Notes: generated by a model not told the origin, from the letters alone. A stretch of 64,000 nucleotides of DNA from RBG-16-64-13 sp963718375 (GCA_963718375.1 CAVQZD010000004.1:1-64000); one strand, 5' to 3'. Positions 8,475 to 17,732 are shown, counted from the stretch's first letter. Made by a program: numbers and translations.

Positions 8475-8658
8475 ATGTCGGACGAACCGAGAGGGTTCGC
8501 GAAGACGCTTTGGAGTGTAGCCCTCAGTCTTGGGGCGCTCTCGATTGCTCTGTGGTTGAGCGCGAAAGTACTGCTCGAAGATCTGGTGGCTGATTGCTCT
8601 CATCGTACTCGTCGCCGCGACGGTGATGTACCTGCGCTGGCGACGGAGTCAGTGGTAG
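8475..8658 (+). pseudogene. Small two-helix membrane protein, frameshifted
   Basis: ATG 8475 opens MSDEPRGFAKTLWSVALSLG, whose hydrophobic stretch (LSLGALSIALWLSAKVLL) forms one transmembrane segment. Near 8575 the +1 frame supplies a second (IWWLIALIVLVAATVMYLRW) ending RRSQW and TAG at 8658. Together they make a 61-residue hairpin membrane protein of the type seen next to conjugation ATPases. A one-base indel separates the halves. The stop overlaps the start of the next small gene, which fits an intact ancestral coupling. Confidence 0.5.
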
Positions 8659-8864
8659 ACGACGGCAAGACCTCACGCAGGCGCGGTCGACCGACCACGG
8701 CCGCGAATGTCCGAGTCACCGCCGAGATGCATCCGGAACTGGACGCGCACAAGCTCAGCCGAGCCTTCTTGGCGCTCGCTCTTCATGAGGCAGCGCACGA
8801 AGCCGAGGCACAGCGGCAGCATGAGGACGTCTCGGATTCTGGAGGTCGCCATGAAGACCAATGA
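8652..8864 (+). CDS. Small basic protein, possibly DNA-binding
   Basis: GTG at 8652 overlaps the stop of the preceding membrane-protein gene and has GGAG just upstream. The 70-residue product begins with a basic tract (GKTSRRRGRPTTAANVRVTA), then a helical segment (HPELDAHKLSRAFLALALHE) and an acidic, histidine-containing tail. The order of a short strand (NVRV) and helices is loosely like ribbon-helix-helix or element-encoded accessory proteins, but I cannot place it in a family. Its stop overlaps the start of the ATPase gene (8851), so it looks translationally coupled to it. Confidence 0.5.
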   Translation: MVDDGKTSRRRGRPTTAANVRVTAEMHPELDAHKLSRAFLALALHEAAHEAEAQRQHEDVSDSGGRHEDQ

Positions 8865-11011
8865 CCAGGATGTTACCTTCCGCGAAGTCTCGTGGCCTCG
8901 ACCATTCGACCCTGAGCTGGCCATGGACCTCCTAACCCGTCTAGCTGTCGATCGCGAAATCGGCACTCTGATCTGGGAGGCCCGCGCAGACTCGGACGGC
9001 ATCCGCTATCTAGTGGGTTGCAGTCGCTCTCACATGCCAGCCCTGGCCGAGGTGCTTCAATCGCACGTAGACGGGGTCAGACTGTCGGCGGGGCCTCAAC
9101 GACCAGAGGTGTCTCTAGCCGCTCGCATGGACGTCAGTCAGAACTCCCTGGCTCTGTCTACTGATAGGGTCCTCGCCGCAGTCCGGGCTGTACTGGCCGG
9201 ACTGGCCACCGCCAAGCCAGAGCGGGGTGAGTTGGTGCTTCAGGTCATGCTCGGTGCCCGCGTGGCGCCAGCAATGCTGCCTGGCAAGCTGAACGATCCA
9301 AGAGCCTCGTGGCTCGACTTCATCCTCGGCACCGTTCGTCCCGCAACTCCTGAGACGAGAGCCAGTATGAAGGCCCGTGCCTGCAATCACGGCTTCCGTT
9401 CAACTATTCGGCTTGGCGCACACGCGGAGAATCCAGCGAAGGCGCGCTACCTACTGCTGAGTCTCTTTGGAGGACTGAAGGTTGTCGAGTCAGCCGGTGT
9501 CCATTTAAGACTCAACCGAGAGTCGGCAACCGCGCTCAACGAAGTGCACCGTCCTTGGCAATGGCCGCTCACGCTCTCCGCTCAGGAACTGGTGTCCTTG
9601 ATGGGATGGCCCTTGGGCGAAGGCACGCTGCCTGGCGTCAAGGGTATGCATCCCAAGGTCCTGCCGCCGCCATCCAGCGTGCGCAGCTCGGACCGCGCCT
9701 TCGCTCTCTCTTCTGCCGCAGGGGAGAAGGTCAAGCTTGGGGTCTCGATCAGAGACTCGTTGCAGCACACCGTGCTGCTGGGACCAACTGGCGCCGGAAA
9801 GTCCAACGCCATGCTGAGCATGGTCTGCGCAGACATAGACGCCGGGCGTGGGGTCCTCGTCATCGATCCAAAGACCGATCTGACCCGCGATATCCTTGCT
9901 CACATTCCAGAGCACCGGCAGGGCGACGTGGTGGTTATCGATCCCGCTGACCCACGACCCGTCGGTCTCAACCCTCTGGCCAATAGTCGGAGAAACCCAG
10001 CCCTGGTCGCAGACAGCGTTTTGGCCGTCTTCAAGGAGCTGTTCGCTGACTCCTGGGGTCCTCGCACCCAAGACATACTAACCAGCGCATTGCTCACCCT
10101 GGCTCAGTACCCGAAGGCCTCCCTGGTGTGGTTGCCGACGCTGCTTACGGATCCGACCTTCAGACGAAAGCTCACCGCGAATATCACCGACTATGTAGGC
10201 TTGGTTCCTTTCTGGGCAGCCTACGAGAGCCATGTCCCCAGCCCAACGCGACCAGGCTATTGCCCCGGTCATGAACAAGCTCAGACAATTCCTCCTTCGC
10301 CCGGCGCTCCGCGCGGTCCTTGGTCAGACGGATCCTCTGTTCGAAATGAGCGACCTGTTCACCAAGCGACGCATCATTCTGGTCTCCCTCAACAAGGGAT
10401 TGATAGGACCCGAAAGTGCTCGTCTGCTGGGCTCGCTCGTAGTAGCCCAGTTGTGGCCCATGATCCTCGGCCGAGCGGCTCTGCCTCCCGAGAGACGCCA
10501 TATCGTGAGCGTATTCATCGACGAGGTTCAGGACTACCTGACGCTGCCCACCGACTTGGCCGACGCGCTGTCTCAATCCCGTGGGCTAGGGGTTGGATTT
10601 ACACTCGCTCATCAATACCGCAGCCAACTCCCTCCTGCTCTGCGGGCCGGAGTAGACACCAACGCCCGCAACAAGATCGTCTTTGGTCTCAATGCTGGTG
10701 ATGCTCACGACATGGCAGCGATGGCGCCTGGACTCGAGGCTACTGACTTCATGCTGCTTCCTCGCTATGGGGTCTACGCTCACCTAATGAAAAACAGTCA
10801 TTCGACTGGATGGATCTCTGGCCAGACTCTGCCCCCAACTCGCTCCATCTCTGACCCGGCTGAGCTGAAAGCCCGAAGCGCTGACAACTATGGTCGCGCG
10901 GCGCACGAAGTGGAGGCTGAGGTACTGCGTCAGATCGGTCTCGACGGAAAGCAAGACGAGGCTGGAGAAGATACCGGACCGGTGGGGCGTCGGCCAAGGA
11001 GCCGAACATGA
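8851..11011 (+). pseudogene. VirD4/TraG-like DNA-transfer ATPase, frameshifted
   Basis: ATG 8851 with GGAGG upstream. About 720 codons. The Walker A motif is LLGPTGAGKSNAML (near residue 310), followed by VLVIDPKTDLTRDIL, typical of VirD4/TraG/FtsK-like coupling ATPases with a large N-terminal region. Near 10,232 an extra base shifts the frame: the first frame runs on as noise to 10701, while the real continuation (10232-11011) carries Walker B VFIDEVQDYLTLP and the sensor-like FTLAHQYRSQLP. Such ATPases pump element DNA toward a secretion channel. Interruption between Walker A and B should abolish function. The stop overlaps the next small ORF (ATGA). Confidence 0.8.
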
Positions 11012-11172
11012 GTGCCTTCCTCGCATCCCACAGCTGTCCGGTCGCCCGACCTGTCGCGATGACAAGCGATGCGCAGAACCCGCGATTCTCTGCAGCTCTT
11101 GCGGCCACAAGGGACAAGACTCCACCAGTTACCTGGTGGATCATCTATTCCCTTGCGGAGGCGACGTCATGA
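11008..11172 (+). CDS. Short ORF between ATPase and Replic_Relax genes
   Basis: 54 residues starting at ATG 11008, which overlaps the stop of the ATPase gene (ATGA), and ending at TGA 11172, which overlaps the ATG of the next gene. It begins MSAFLASHSCPVARPVAM and contains TPPVTWWIIYSLAEAT near the end. No domain is recognised. Perfect start/stop overlaps at both ends are the only evidence that it is translated, perhaps as a coupling ORF. Confidence 0.4.
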   Translation: MSAFLASHSCPVARPVAMTSDAQNPRFSAALAATRDKTPPVTWWIIYSLAEATS

Positions 11173-12026
11173 ATGAGAATCGCATCGGCAGACGTCAGCT
11201 AGAGTCAGTCAGATCATGTCTTACTGATCGTGACCTTCAGATCCTGGAGTCTGTCTCGACAAACCGCTTCCTGGCCAGCAGCCAGATAAGTCGTCTGTGC
11301 TTCAGCGAGAAGGAGACGCAGACCTCCTCGCTTCGGGCCACCAACCGAGCCCTTCGCAAGCTCAGCAACCTGCGCTTGCTGGTGGCGCTCGAACGCAGAA
11401 TCGGTGGAGTCCGCGCTGGGTCCGGTGCATACGTGTGGAGCCTCGGCGCCTTGGGCGCACGCCTGCTGCAGAGCGTTGACCGAGCCCATGGTCTTCCTCA
11501 CCGGCTCCGAGAGCGAGAGCCGTCACGGACCTTTCTTGAGCACGCCCTGGCTGTGGCCGAAGTATCACTCCGTCTCACCGAGACCGCTCGCCGAGGCAGC
11601 GTCACGGTCATCAGTGTCGAGCACGAGCCAGACTGCTGGCGCATCTGCAATCGACCTGGAGGCGGGCTCCTACGCCTAAAGCCTGACCTTGCCGTCACGA
11701 CAGCTACCGACAAGTTCGAGGACTACTGGTTCTTCGAGATCGACATGGCGACCGAGCCACCTTCAAGAATCGTACGCACCTGCCTCAACTATGAGGTCTA
11801 CCGACGCAGCGGAATCGAGCAGAAGAAGCTTGGCTTGTTCCCAGCGGTGGTCTGGATCGTGCCCAGCGCGATGCGCAAGGAGACCATTCGATCCAGGCTT
11901 GACCAGGAGCGCTCTGTGGACTCACGCCTGTTCTGGGTGATCACCCTGGACGAACTCTACGGACTACTCAGACAAGGCGCGGCTGAGGGCCAGGTGGGCG
12001 CGTCCCACCCGAGGAGCGAAGGATGA
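11169..12026 (+). CDS. Replic_Relax (replication-relaxation) family protein
   Basis: 285 residues from ATG 11169 with a GGAGG site. The N-terminal part (RDLQILESVSTNRFLASSQI, then SRLCF) is a winged-helix-like module that opens this family, found in actinobacterial and firmicute integrative elements. The middle holds FLEHALAVAEVSLRLTE, and the C-terminal part LKPDLAVTTATDKFEDYWFF followed by EIDMATEP, reminiscent of a nuclease-like fold with conserved acidic residues. The family is thought to act in replication initiation or DNA relaxation of mobile elements. The gene is intact. Its start overlaps the short ORF upstream, and the next open frame begins ATGA-style at 12023. Confidence 0.72.
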   Translation: MNENRIGRRQLESVRSCLTDRDLQILESVSTNRFLASSQISRLCFSEKETQTSSLRATNRALRKLSNLRLLVALERRIGGVRAGSGAYVWSLGALGARLLQSVDRAHGLPHRLREREPSRTFLEHALAVAEVSLRLTETARRGSVTVISVEHEPDCWRICNRPGGGLLRLKPDLAVTTATDKFEDYWFFEIDMATEPPSRIVRTCLNYEVYRRSGIEQKKLGLFPAVVWIVPSAMRKETIRSRLDQERSVDSRLFWVITLDELYGLLRQGAAEGQVGASHPRSEG

Positions 12027-12152
12027 AACCGGACGAGGCCGTCATGCCCGGTTCTGGCGAACTGGCGCCCAGTGGTGGCCCCGTGGAGGCCCTTGATGTA
12101 TCTGGCGAAGAGAGGTACATCATGACGGAGGTAAACGGAGGAAAAGCAGTCT

Positions 12153-13911
12153 ATGAATCCAACAATGGAAACGGTGGCGCCCTTCGCGGAGGTGCTGGCC
12201 CAAGACCTAGCCCCGAAGGTCGCCGTCTCCTATCTTCGCGTCTCCACACGCGATCAAGCCTACCGAGGCGGAGAAGCCGAGGGCTTCTCTATCCCGGCCC
12301 AGACGTGAGGCCAACAAGCGAAAGGCCGCCTCCCTTGGTGCCCTTGTGGTCAAGGAGTTCGTCGACCGTGGCGCGTCGGCAAAGACCACTAACCGGCCGG
12401 AGTTGCAGCGGATGTTGGACTACGTGGCCGAATGTCACGTTGACTATGTCATCGTTCACAAGGTCGACCGTCTGGCACGCAACCGAGCTGACGACGTCGA
12501 GATCAGTAGGGCCCTTGATCAGGCCGGAGTCAGACTCGTGTCGACCACCGAGAGCATCGACCAGACTCCTTCGGGCATGCTGCTGCACGGCATCATGTCG
12601 TCCATAGCCGAGTTCTATTCCCGCAACCTCGCCAATGAGGTCACCAAGGGAATGACTCAGAAGGTGAAGAGCGGCGGAACGGTGGGTCGGGCACCCCTCG
12701 GCTACCGCAACGTACGGACGCTAGATAGCGAGGGCCGTGAGCTGCGCACCGTCGTGGTAGACGAAGAACGTGCGCCCCTGGTGACACAAGCCTTTCAGCT
12801 ATATGCGACGGGCGAGTGGACGATGGCACGACTCGCCGAACACCTGGCAGACCGTGGTCTCACCACGCTGCCTACTCCCCAGGTGCCTTCGGTCCCGATC
12901 ACCGCGCCCAAGCTCAACAAGCTCTTAATCAATCCCTACTACAAGGGCATCGTCGTGTTCAAAGGAGCAGCCCACACAGGCAAGCACGAACCGCTGGTGG
13001 ACGAGAGAACATGGCAGGCTGTCCAGGATTCTCTCACTGCGCACCTCAACGGCGAACGCACGAGAGAGCACCCTCACTTCCTCAAGGGCACAGTCTTCTG
13101 TGGTGCATGCGGAGCCCGGCTACTAGTGCAAATGTGCAAGTCCGGATCCGGCGTCTGCTATCCCTACTTCATCTGTTCTGGTCGCCACAGCAAGCGCAAT
13201 GACTGCCGCCAGAAAGCAGTCCTGATCGATGAGGTTGAAGCGCGCATTGAGGACTACTACTCGCGCAGTGCCCTTACCGAAGACTTCAGAATCAAAGTTG
13301 AAGCCTTGCTGATGGAGGAGCTGGAGAGAGCCCAGTCCGATTCCGAAGTAGAAATGATTGCTATGCGGCGACAGCGTGAGAGGTTGGAGCGCCAACGCGA
13401 CAAGCTCATGCAGGCCCACTACGAAGGCGCTGTGCCGCTCGACCTCCTGAAGAGCGAACAGGATCGCATTGCCGTCGGCCTGCGCAACATCGCTGACAAG
13501 CTGACCGCCAACAACGCCCATTTCGATGTGCTGGCCAGCAACCTCAAACTGGCCCTGGACCTCACCGTTGACTGTGCCTTCGCCTACAGCACTGCGCCGG
13601 ACCACATCAAGAAGCAGTTCAACCGGGCATTCTTCAAGCGAATCCTGGTGAACGCGGACAGCAGTCTGACGCCCGAGTTGACCCCGCCGTTCGACACGCT
13701 GCTGGATCCGAGCATCCACTTCGCGTGTCGGCAGAACCAGGCCGAAGCCGCGCAAGAAACGAAAAAGCCCACTCCTTTGAGTGGGCTCCTGTGCGAACCG
13801 GATCATGATACAAGCGGCCATGCCGCGTCTTCTCTTGCTCATGGTTTGAGTAAGAGACTTTTGGTGGAGGCGGGGGGAATCGAACCCCCGTCCGAAACCC
13901 GTCGAGCCTAG
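12153..13911 (+). pseudogene. Large serine recombinase (integrase), frameshifted
   Basis: ATG 12153 has AGGAG about 10 bases upstream. Residues 25-40 contain the resolvase catalytic motif AVSYLRVSTRDQA with the nucleophilic serine. An inserted base near 12,304 stops this frame; the next frame continues REANKRKAASLGALVVKEF and carries the rest: HKVDRLARNRADDVEIS, the recombinase domain (GTVGRAPLGYRN), a zinc ribbon (FCGACGARLL ... FICSGRHSKRNDC) and a coiled coil (MRRQRERLERQRDKLMQ). About 585 codons, normal for the family. The frame runs on through a terminator and about 50 bases antisense into ssrA, ending LVEAGGIEPPSETRRA. It would have catalysed integration of the element. A small frame at 12023 upstream is too weak to call. 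Confidence 0.85.
13762..13787 (-). terminator. Rho-independent terminator downstream of ssrA
   Basis: Positions 13766-13787 form a 9-bp perfect stem (AGCCCACTC/GAGTGGGCT) with a 4-base loop, followed on the - strand by a run of T at 13762-13766. It lies about 75 bases past the tmRNA 3' end and inside the recombinase reading frame. It may have come from the chromosome or the element. Confidence 0.75.
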
Positions 13912-14225
13912 GTGTCTACGAGCGTAGCTCCTACATCAATCTCGCCTTGCGCTCCCGTGGGAGCGGGGTTGCGCTCGGCCAGCCACCTTGATTTTCCCCC
14001 GACGCCGGCGGCACTCGCCGGGAGTGAGTCCGCCTGGTTTATGCCGCGGCCCTCCCCGGCAGACACGGGAGGCGCGACAGGCGCTGTAGTCTAGTTAAAG
14101 ACTAAGCGGCCAGAGCCAATGAAGGTTTGGCAATTGTGTTTTCCAGCCTGTTTAACGAGAACGGCCGGGATCTCGGCTCGCTACCTAAACCCAGACATGA
14201 GCCCCGTCGAAACCATGACGCCCCC
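13862..14225 (-). ncRNA. ssrA: tmRNA (ribosome rescue RNA)
   Basis: The 5' end GGGGGCG at 14225-14219 pairs with CGCCTCC before the encoded CCA at 13862. The tRNA-like T arm (GGTTCGATTCCCCC in the RNA sense) and the conserved 5' TGGTTTCGACGGGG are both present. The tag reading frame ends at 14102 with residues NTIAKPSLALAA; the Leu-Ala-Ala end is the usual protease signal, and the resume codon lies around 14143. Length 364 nt is normal. Its partner smpB lies about 100 bases upstream on the same strand. The 3' end is adjacent to the mobile element, and a hybrid end still ending in CCA is preserved. Confidence 0.95.
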
Positions 14226-14325
14226 ACGAGACCCAGCGCACGGCATCTGAAGCCGTTCATGCTGAGCAGAACGATTATACCCCAATTACAGGCGCTTCTA
14301 CGCCATTGGGTCGACGACCGTCCGC

Positions 14326-14796
14326 TCAGTCGTCCCGACCGTCACGGCGGAAGGCCCGCGCCATGTCGCGCTCTGCCTCTTTCTTGGCCAAGGTCTGGCG
14401 CTTGTCGTACGTGGCCTTGCCTTTGGCCAGGCCTATCTCGACCTTGATGCGGCCGTCTTTGAAGTAGAGCTTGGTGGGCACCAACGTGTACCCCGCGACC
14501 TGCACCTTGCCGTAGAGACGGCGTATCTCGGCGGCGTGCGCAAGCAGCTTGCGCGTACGGAGTGGATCGTGATTGAAGATGTTGCCCTGTTCGTAGGGAG
14601 AGATGTGCGCACCGATGAGAAACAACTCCCCGTTCTCTACGGCAGCATACGAGTCGCGCAGATTCACACGTCCGGCTCGGACGGACTTGACCTCGGTGCC
14701 GGTGAGCGCGATGCCGGCCTCCAGCGTCTCCTCGATGAAGTAATCGTGGTACGCCTTCTTGTTCTGGGCTACAGGTTTGATACCGGCGGGCTTCAT
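14326..14796 (-). CDS. smpB: SsrA-binding protein SmpB
   Basis: 156 residues, a normal length. It has the OB-fold landmarks AYHDYFIEETLEAGIALTGT, EVKSVRAGRVNLRDSYA and the KLYFKDGRIKVEIGLAKGK segment, plus the basic C-terminal tail (AKGKATYDKRQTLAKKEAER) that enters the ribosomal decoding centre. SmpB binds tmRNA and delivers it to stalled ribosomes for trans-translation. It sits directly upstream of ssrA and about 40 bases after rnr, whose product degrades the rescued mRNAs, so the three form a ribosome-rescue cluster. Confidence 0.97.
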   Translation of the reverse strand: MKPAGIKPVAQNKKAYHDYFIEETLEAGIALTGTEVKSVRAGRVNLRDSYAAVENGELFLIGAHISPYEQGNIFNHDPLRTRKLLAHAAEIRRLYGKVQVAGYTLVPTKLYFKDGRIKVEIGLAKGKATYDKRQTLAKKEAERDMARAFRRDGRDD

Positions 14797-14839
14797 AGTG
14801 TCGCGAGTATAGACTACCTAGGAGCTAGTTCCTGTCGCC

Positions 14840-16780
14840 CTACCGTCTGCCGCGTCCCTGTGGAGGCCGCCCGACCCGGGGAGCTCGTGTGCGCGTGGTC
14901 TTCGCCTTGCGAGAACCTGGTGTTCGCCGTGCGGACGCGTTGGCAGCCTGCCCCTCTGCTGCCCCACTGTCGGGACCGTCCGCCAGCGCCAGGTCCACCC
15001 TACCCCGAGCTTCGTCGACGGCGATCACTCTCACGGACAGCAGGTCGGCCACCTTGTACGCGAAGCCGTGCCTTCTTCCGGCAAGGACAGTCTCGAGCTC
15101 GTTCAGGTCATAGTAGTCACGGGGAAGCTCTCTGGTAGAAAGGTAGCCTTGGAAGAGACGGTCGAAGAGCACGAACATGCCCCTGCGCGTGAGGCTCAGT
15201 ATCTGACCCTCGAATGCGGTCTCTTGCCAACCCTCTTCGTCCAGACGCCTGCGTAGCAGATGGGCCAACACTATGTCATCGGCCTTCAGTTCTATCTTGG
15301 CGGCCGCGCGCTCAGTCTGCGAACAGTGGTCGGCCCGGTCGGCCAGGTTCATGGTCGAGGGTTCCGGCGCCACGCCCAGCTTGGACAGCAGTCCGCGATG
15401 AACAAGCAGGTCCGGATAGCGGCGGATGGGCGACGTGAAGTGGCAGTACGTCTGCGAAGCCAACCCAAAGTGTCCGATGTTGGCCGTCTGATAGACCGCC
15501 CGGGCCTGAGCCCTCAGGACCTGCTGCACCAAGGCGGCCTTACCCCTACCCTTGGGCGCAGAAGCGTCCACCCATTCGGCGGTCTCTCTGGTCACCCGCC
15601 TGATCTCGTCCGGACTGGCCGACAGCGGGTCGAACGCGGGCATGGGGAGCCCCAGACTGGCGAGGACGTCCAGCAGCCTGTTCAGATTGAAAGGGTCGGG
15701 CAGGTCATGCACCCGGTAGACAGTCGGCACCTTCTCCCTCTCCAGAAACGAGGCCACCTGCTCGTTGGCGAGGACCATGAAGTTCTCTATATACCAGTGA
15801 CTCTCGAGTTCTTCGCTCGGGTCGGCGGACACCACCCGGCCTTGATCGTCCCATTCGAATTCGGGTTCAGCGGATTCGATCCGCAGGCTTCCGCGCTGGT
15901 GACGGCTTTCGCGCAGGGTCCGGGCTAGATCTCTGCCCCATTGAAGAGGCTGAGCCAGCCCCGGGTCGATGCTCTCCTTGCCGCGGAACATGCGCTCGAC
16001 CTGTTCATAATCCAGCCGCACGTCACTACGGATCAAGGAGCGATAGAAGTCCGACCTATGAACCTTGCCGCTATCGTCGACTTCCATCTCAACGGTGACG
16101 GTCTTGCGGTCCTCGCCCGGTCTGAGCGAACACGCCCCGGAAGACAGAGTGGCCGGCAGCATGGGCTCGGCGCCCAACGCCACGTAGACGGAGTTGCCCC
16201 TCCTGAGCGCCTCGCTGTCGAGCGCGGTCCCCTCGCGCACGAAGTAGGAGACATCGGCTATGTGCACGTAGACCTTGGTCATGCCTTCGGAGATCCGTTC
16301 GAATGAAAGGGCGTCGTCGAAGTCCTGAGCCATGACTGGGTCGACCGTGAAGGTGTAGAGCGCGCGCAGATCCTTGCGATCGGAGTCGACGTCAGACTGG
16401 GTGGCGGCTACCATCTCCGCTTCGGTAGCGACCTTGGGGTTGAAGCCCCGCTGTATCCCCCCATCCGCCAGTAGTGCTTCCATGATGTCGCCCAGCACAC
16501 TACTTTTGCCGAGCGAGCGGATGATGGAGGCCTTGAACCCGTACGAGAAGCTGAACAGCACCAAGTCACCCTGTTGGGGGCGGAAAGGACTCCGCTCCAC
16601 GGGAAGAGGCGGGCCCGGCTGAAACAGCGGCTCGACCTCCAGGCTTTTGCCCCTGCGCACCACCACACCTGCGATGCTCGCGGAGCGGCCTGTCGGATCG
16701 CCAGCGGGTATCAGTCCGGCGCGGGCGAGTTGCGTACGGCGCTTGTCTGATGAGCCGCGCCCGGGGTTGCGTCTGGCCAT
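14840..16780 (-). CDS. rnr: Ribonuclease R (RNB-family exoribonuclease)
   Basis: 646 residues from ATG 16780 (MARRNPGRGSS), preferred because the longer frame would overlap prmA. The RNB catalytic motif is DPVMAQDFDDALSFE near residue 140, with further conserved segments VYVHIADVSYFVREG, LPATLSSGACSLRP and HFTSPIRRYPDLLVHR. A C-terminal S1 domain (EGQILSLTRRGMFVLF) is followed by a basic, disordered tail. The N-terminus is shorter than in the E. coli enzyme, with one reduced cold-shock-like region. It degrades structured RNA 3' to 5', including non-stop mRNA released by tmRNA, which fits its place beside smpB. Alternatively RNase II; the basic tail favours RNase R. Confidence 0.92.
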   Translation of the reverse strand: MARRNPGRGSSDKRRTQLARAGLIPAGDPTGRSASIAGVVVRRGKSLEVEPLFQPGPPLPVERSPFRPQQGDLVLFSFSYGFKASIIRSLGKSSVLGDIMEALLADGGIQRGFNPKVATEAEMVAATQSDVDSDRKDLRALYTFTVDPVMAQDFDDALSFERISEGMTKVYVHIADVSYFVREGTALDSEALRRGNSVYVALGAEPMLPATLSSGACSLRPGEDRKTVTVEMEVDDSGKVHRSDFYRSLIRSDVRLDYEQVERMFRGKESIDPGLAQPLQWGRDLARTLRESRHQRGSLRIESAEPEFEWDDQGRVVSADPSEELESHWYIENFMVLANEQVASFLEREKVPTVYRVHDLPDPFNLNRLLDVLASLGLPMPAFDPLSASPDEIRRVTRETAEWVDASAPKGRGKAALVQQVLRAQARAVYQTANIGHFGLASQTYCHFTSPIRRYPDLLVHRGLLSKLGVAPEPSTMNLADRADHCSQTERAAAKIELKADDIVLAHLLRRRLDEEGWQETAFEGQILSLTRRGMFVLFDRLFQGYLSTRELPRDYYDLNELETVLAGRRHGFAYKVADLLSVRVIAVDEARGRVDLALADGPDSGAAEGQAANASARRTPGSRKAKTTRTRAPRVGRPPQGRGRR

Positions 16781-16782
16781 GA

Positions 16783-17718
16783 TCAGCCCTCCGCGCGGTG
16801 ACCGGCGGGCAGGAGTTCGATGCTCACCCACTCGGCTTCATACGAGCGCCGCGCCGCTTGGAGCCCGTGAGTTCCAGCCGCTTGCAGCACTTGTCCCTCC
16901 TGGACCCCGGCCAGTATGCCCGAGATCACTAGGCGGCCCGGGTCCACCTCGGCGACCCGCCGCAAGAGGACCAAGACTGGGTTCAACGTCATGTTGGCCA
17001 GCACCGTCGCCCCGGCGAACCAGCGCAAGGGCGCTTCTTCCAGACTGCATTCCACCACCATGACCAGCTGGCAGACCCCGTTTTTGACCATGTTCTCCCG
17101 AGCCGAGGCCAGCGCCACGGCATCGTTGTCGAAGGCGATGACGGGCCCCCAGCCGAGCTTCGCCGCGGCGATCGCGAGTACGCCCGAGCCCGTGCCTGAG
17201 TCCACCAGCCGGCGCCGGCCGCCGCCGGAGGCCGTCGCCGCGAACGCTGCGTCGCGCTCACCCGCGCCTGTGGCGTCTGCCTGCAAGAGGGTCAGGGTCC
17301 CTCTGGTCGTGGGATGGAGCCCGGTGCCGAACCCCAGTCCGGGATTGATCACCACGTCGGTCAAACGGCTGCCCTCCAACGGTTCTTCCCAGGGGGGACG
17401 GACCCGCACCCGGCCGACGATGACAGGCTGGAAGTGATTCTTCCAGCCGTCTACCCAATCACGGGGCACCATCCGGCGCTCCACGGTGATGTTCGCCTGG
17501 GCGATGACTTGCGCGGGCAAGAGGCTGAGCAATTCGGTGTCAGAGAGCGATGCGCCCTCCCCCGGGTAGAAGACAAGCGCCACCTTGTCGGTCGACCCAC
17601 TGGAATCGGTGGCCTCCTCGGCATAGGCACCCAGACGGTCCCTGAGCACGGCGCCGACCACCTCGGCCCACTCCGTCGAAACGAGCACCCTAAGCGCCGA
17701 ATCGGCTGCGCCGCTCAA
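16783..17718 (-). CDS. prmA: Ribosomal protein L11 methyltransferase
   Basis: 311 residues. The PrmA signature DVVINPGLGFGTGLHPTTRG is followed by the SAM-binding loop VDSGTGSGVLAIAAAKLG and AFDNDAVALASARENMVKNG, with TVLANMTLNPVLVLL as the catalytic-region motif (usual form N-I/M-L/T). It trimethylates ribosomal protein L11. An insertion of about 20 residues rich in Ala/Gly and Asp (ATGAGERDAAFAATASGGG) separates the Thr-rich loop from the SAM motif, somewhat longer than usual. It follows dnaJ by 14 bases, in the common hrcA-dnaJ-prmA order. Confidence 0.93.
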   Translation of the reverse strand: MSGAADSALRVLVSTEWAEVVGAVLRDRLGAYAEEATDSSGSTDKVALVFYPGEGASLSDTELLSLLPAQVIAQANITVERRMVPRDWVDGWKNHFQPVIVGRVRVRPPWEEPLEGSRLTDVVINPGLGFGTGLHPTTRGTLTLLQADATGAGERDAAFAATASGGGRRRLVDSGTGSGVLAIAAAKLGWGPVIAFDNDAVALASARENMVKNGVCQLVMVVECSLEEAPLRWFAGATVLANMTLNPVLVLLRRVAEVDPGRLVISGILAGVQEGQVLQAAGTHGLQAARRSYEAEWVSIELLPAGHRAEG

Positions 17719-17732
17719 GTCGCCGCTCCCGC

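Larger units (their letters stand above)
1..13861. mobile_element. Decayed integrative element next to ssrA (one end outside window)
   Basis: The segment carries hallmark element genes: an MT-A70 methyltransferase, a VirD4/TraG-like ATPase, a Replic_Relax protein and a large serine recombinase. The recombinase is last and abuts the 3' end of tmRNA, a common integration site. Composition looks less GC-rich than the core genome, most clearly from about 1 to 6 kb. Most genes are interrupted by single-base indels or a stop, unlike the housekeeping genes to the right. The left end and its attachment-site copy lie outside the window, so the true size and the exact crossover are unknown. No relaxase was recognised, so it may be mobilizable rather than self-transmissible. 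The element as such is inferred from gene content. Confidence 0.75.

Noticed and set aside
8707..8850. Upstream extension of the ATPase frame
   Set aside because: The extra residues overlap the 8652-8864 gene and have no protein-like character; ATG 8851 has a good ribosome-binding site.
12023..12607. 194-residue + strand open frame overlapping the start of the serine recombinase
   Set aside because: It begins ATGA-style after the Replic_Relax gene but then runs over the recombinase catalytic motif in the wrong frame; only the first roughly 40 residues could be real, with nothing recognisable.
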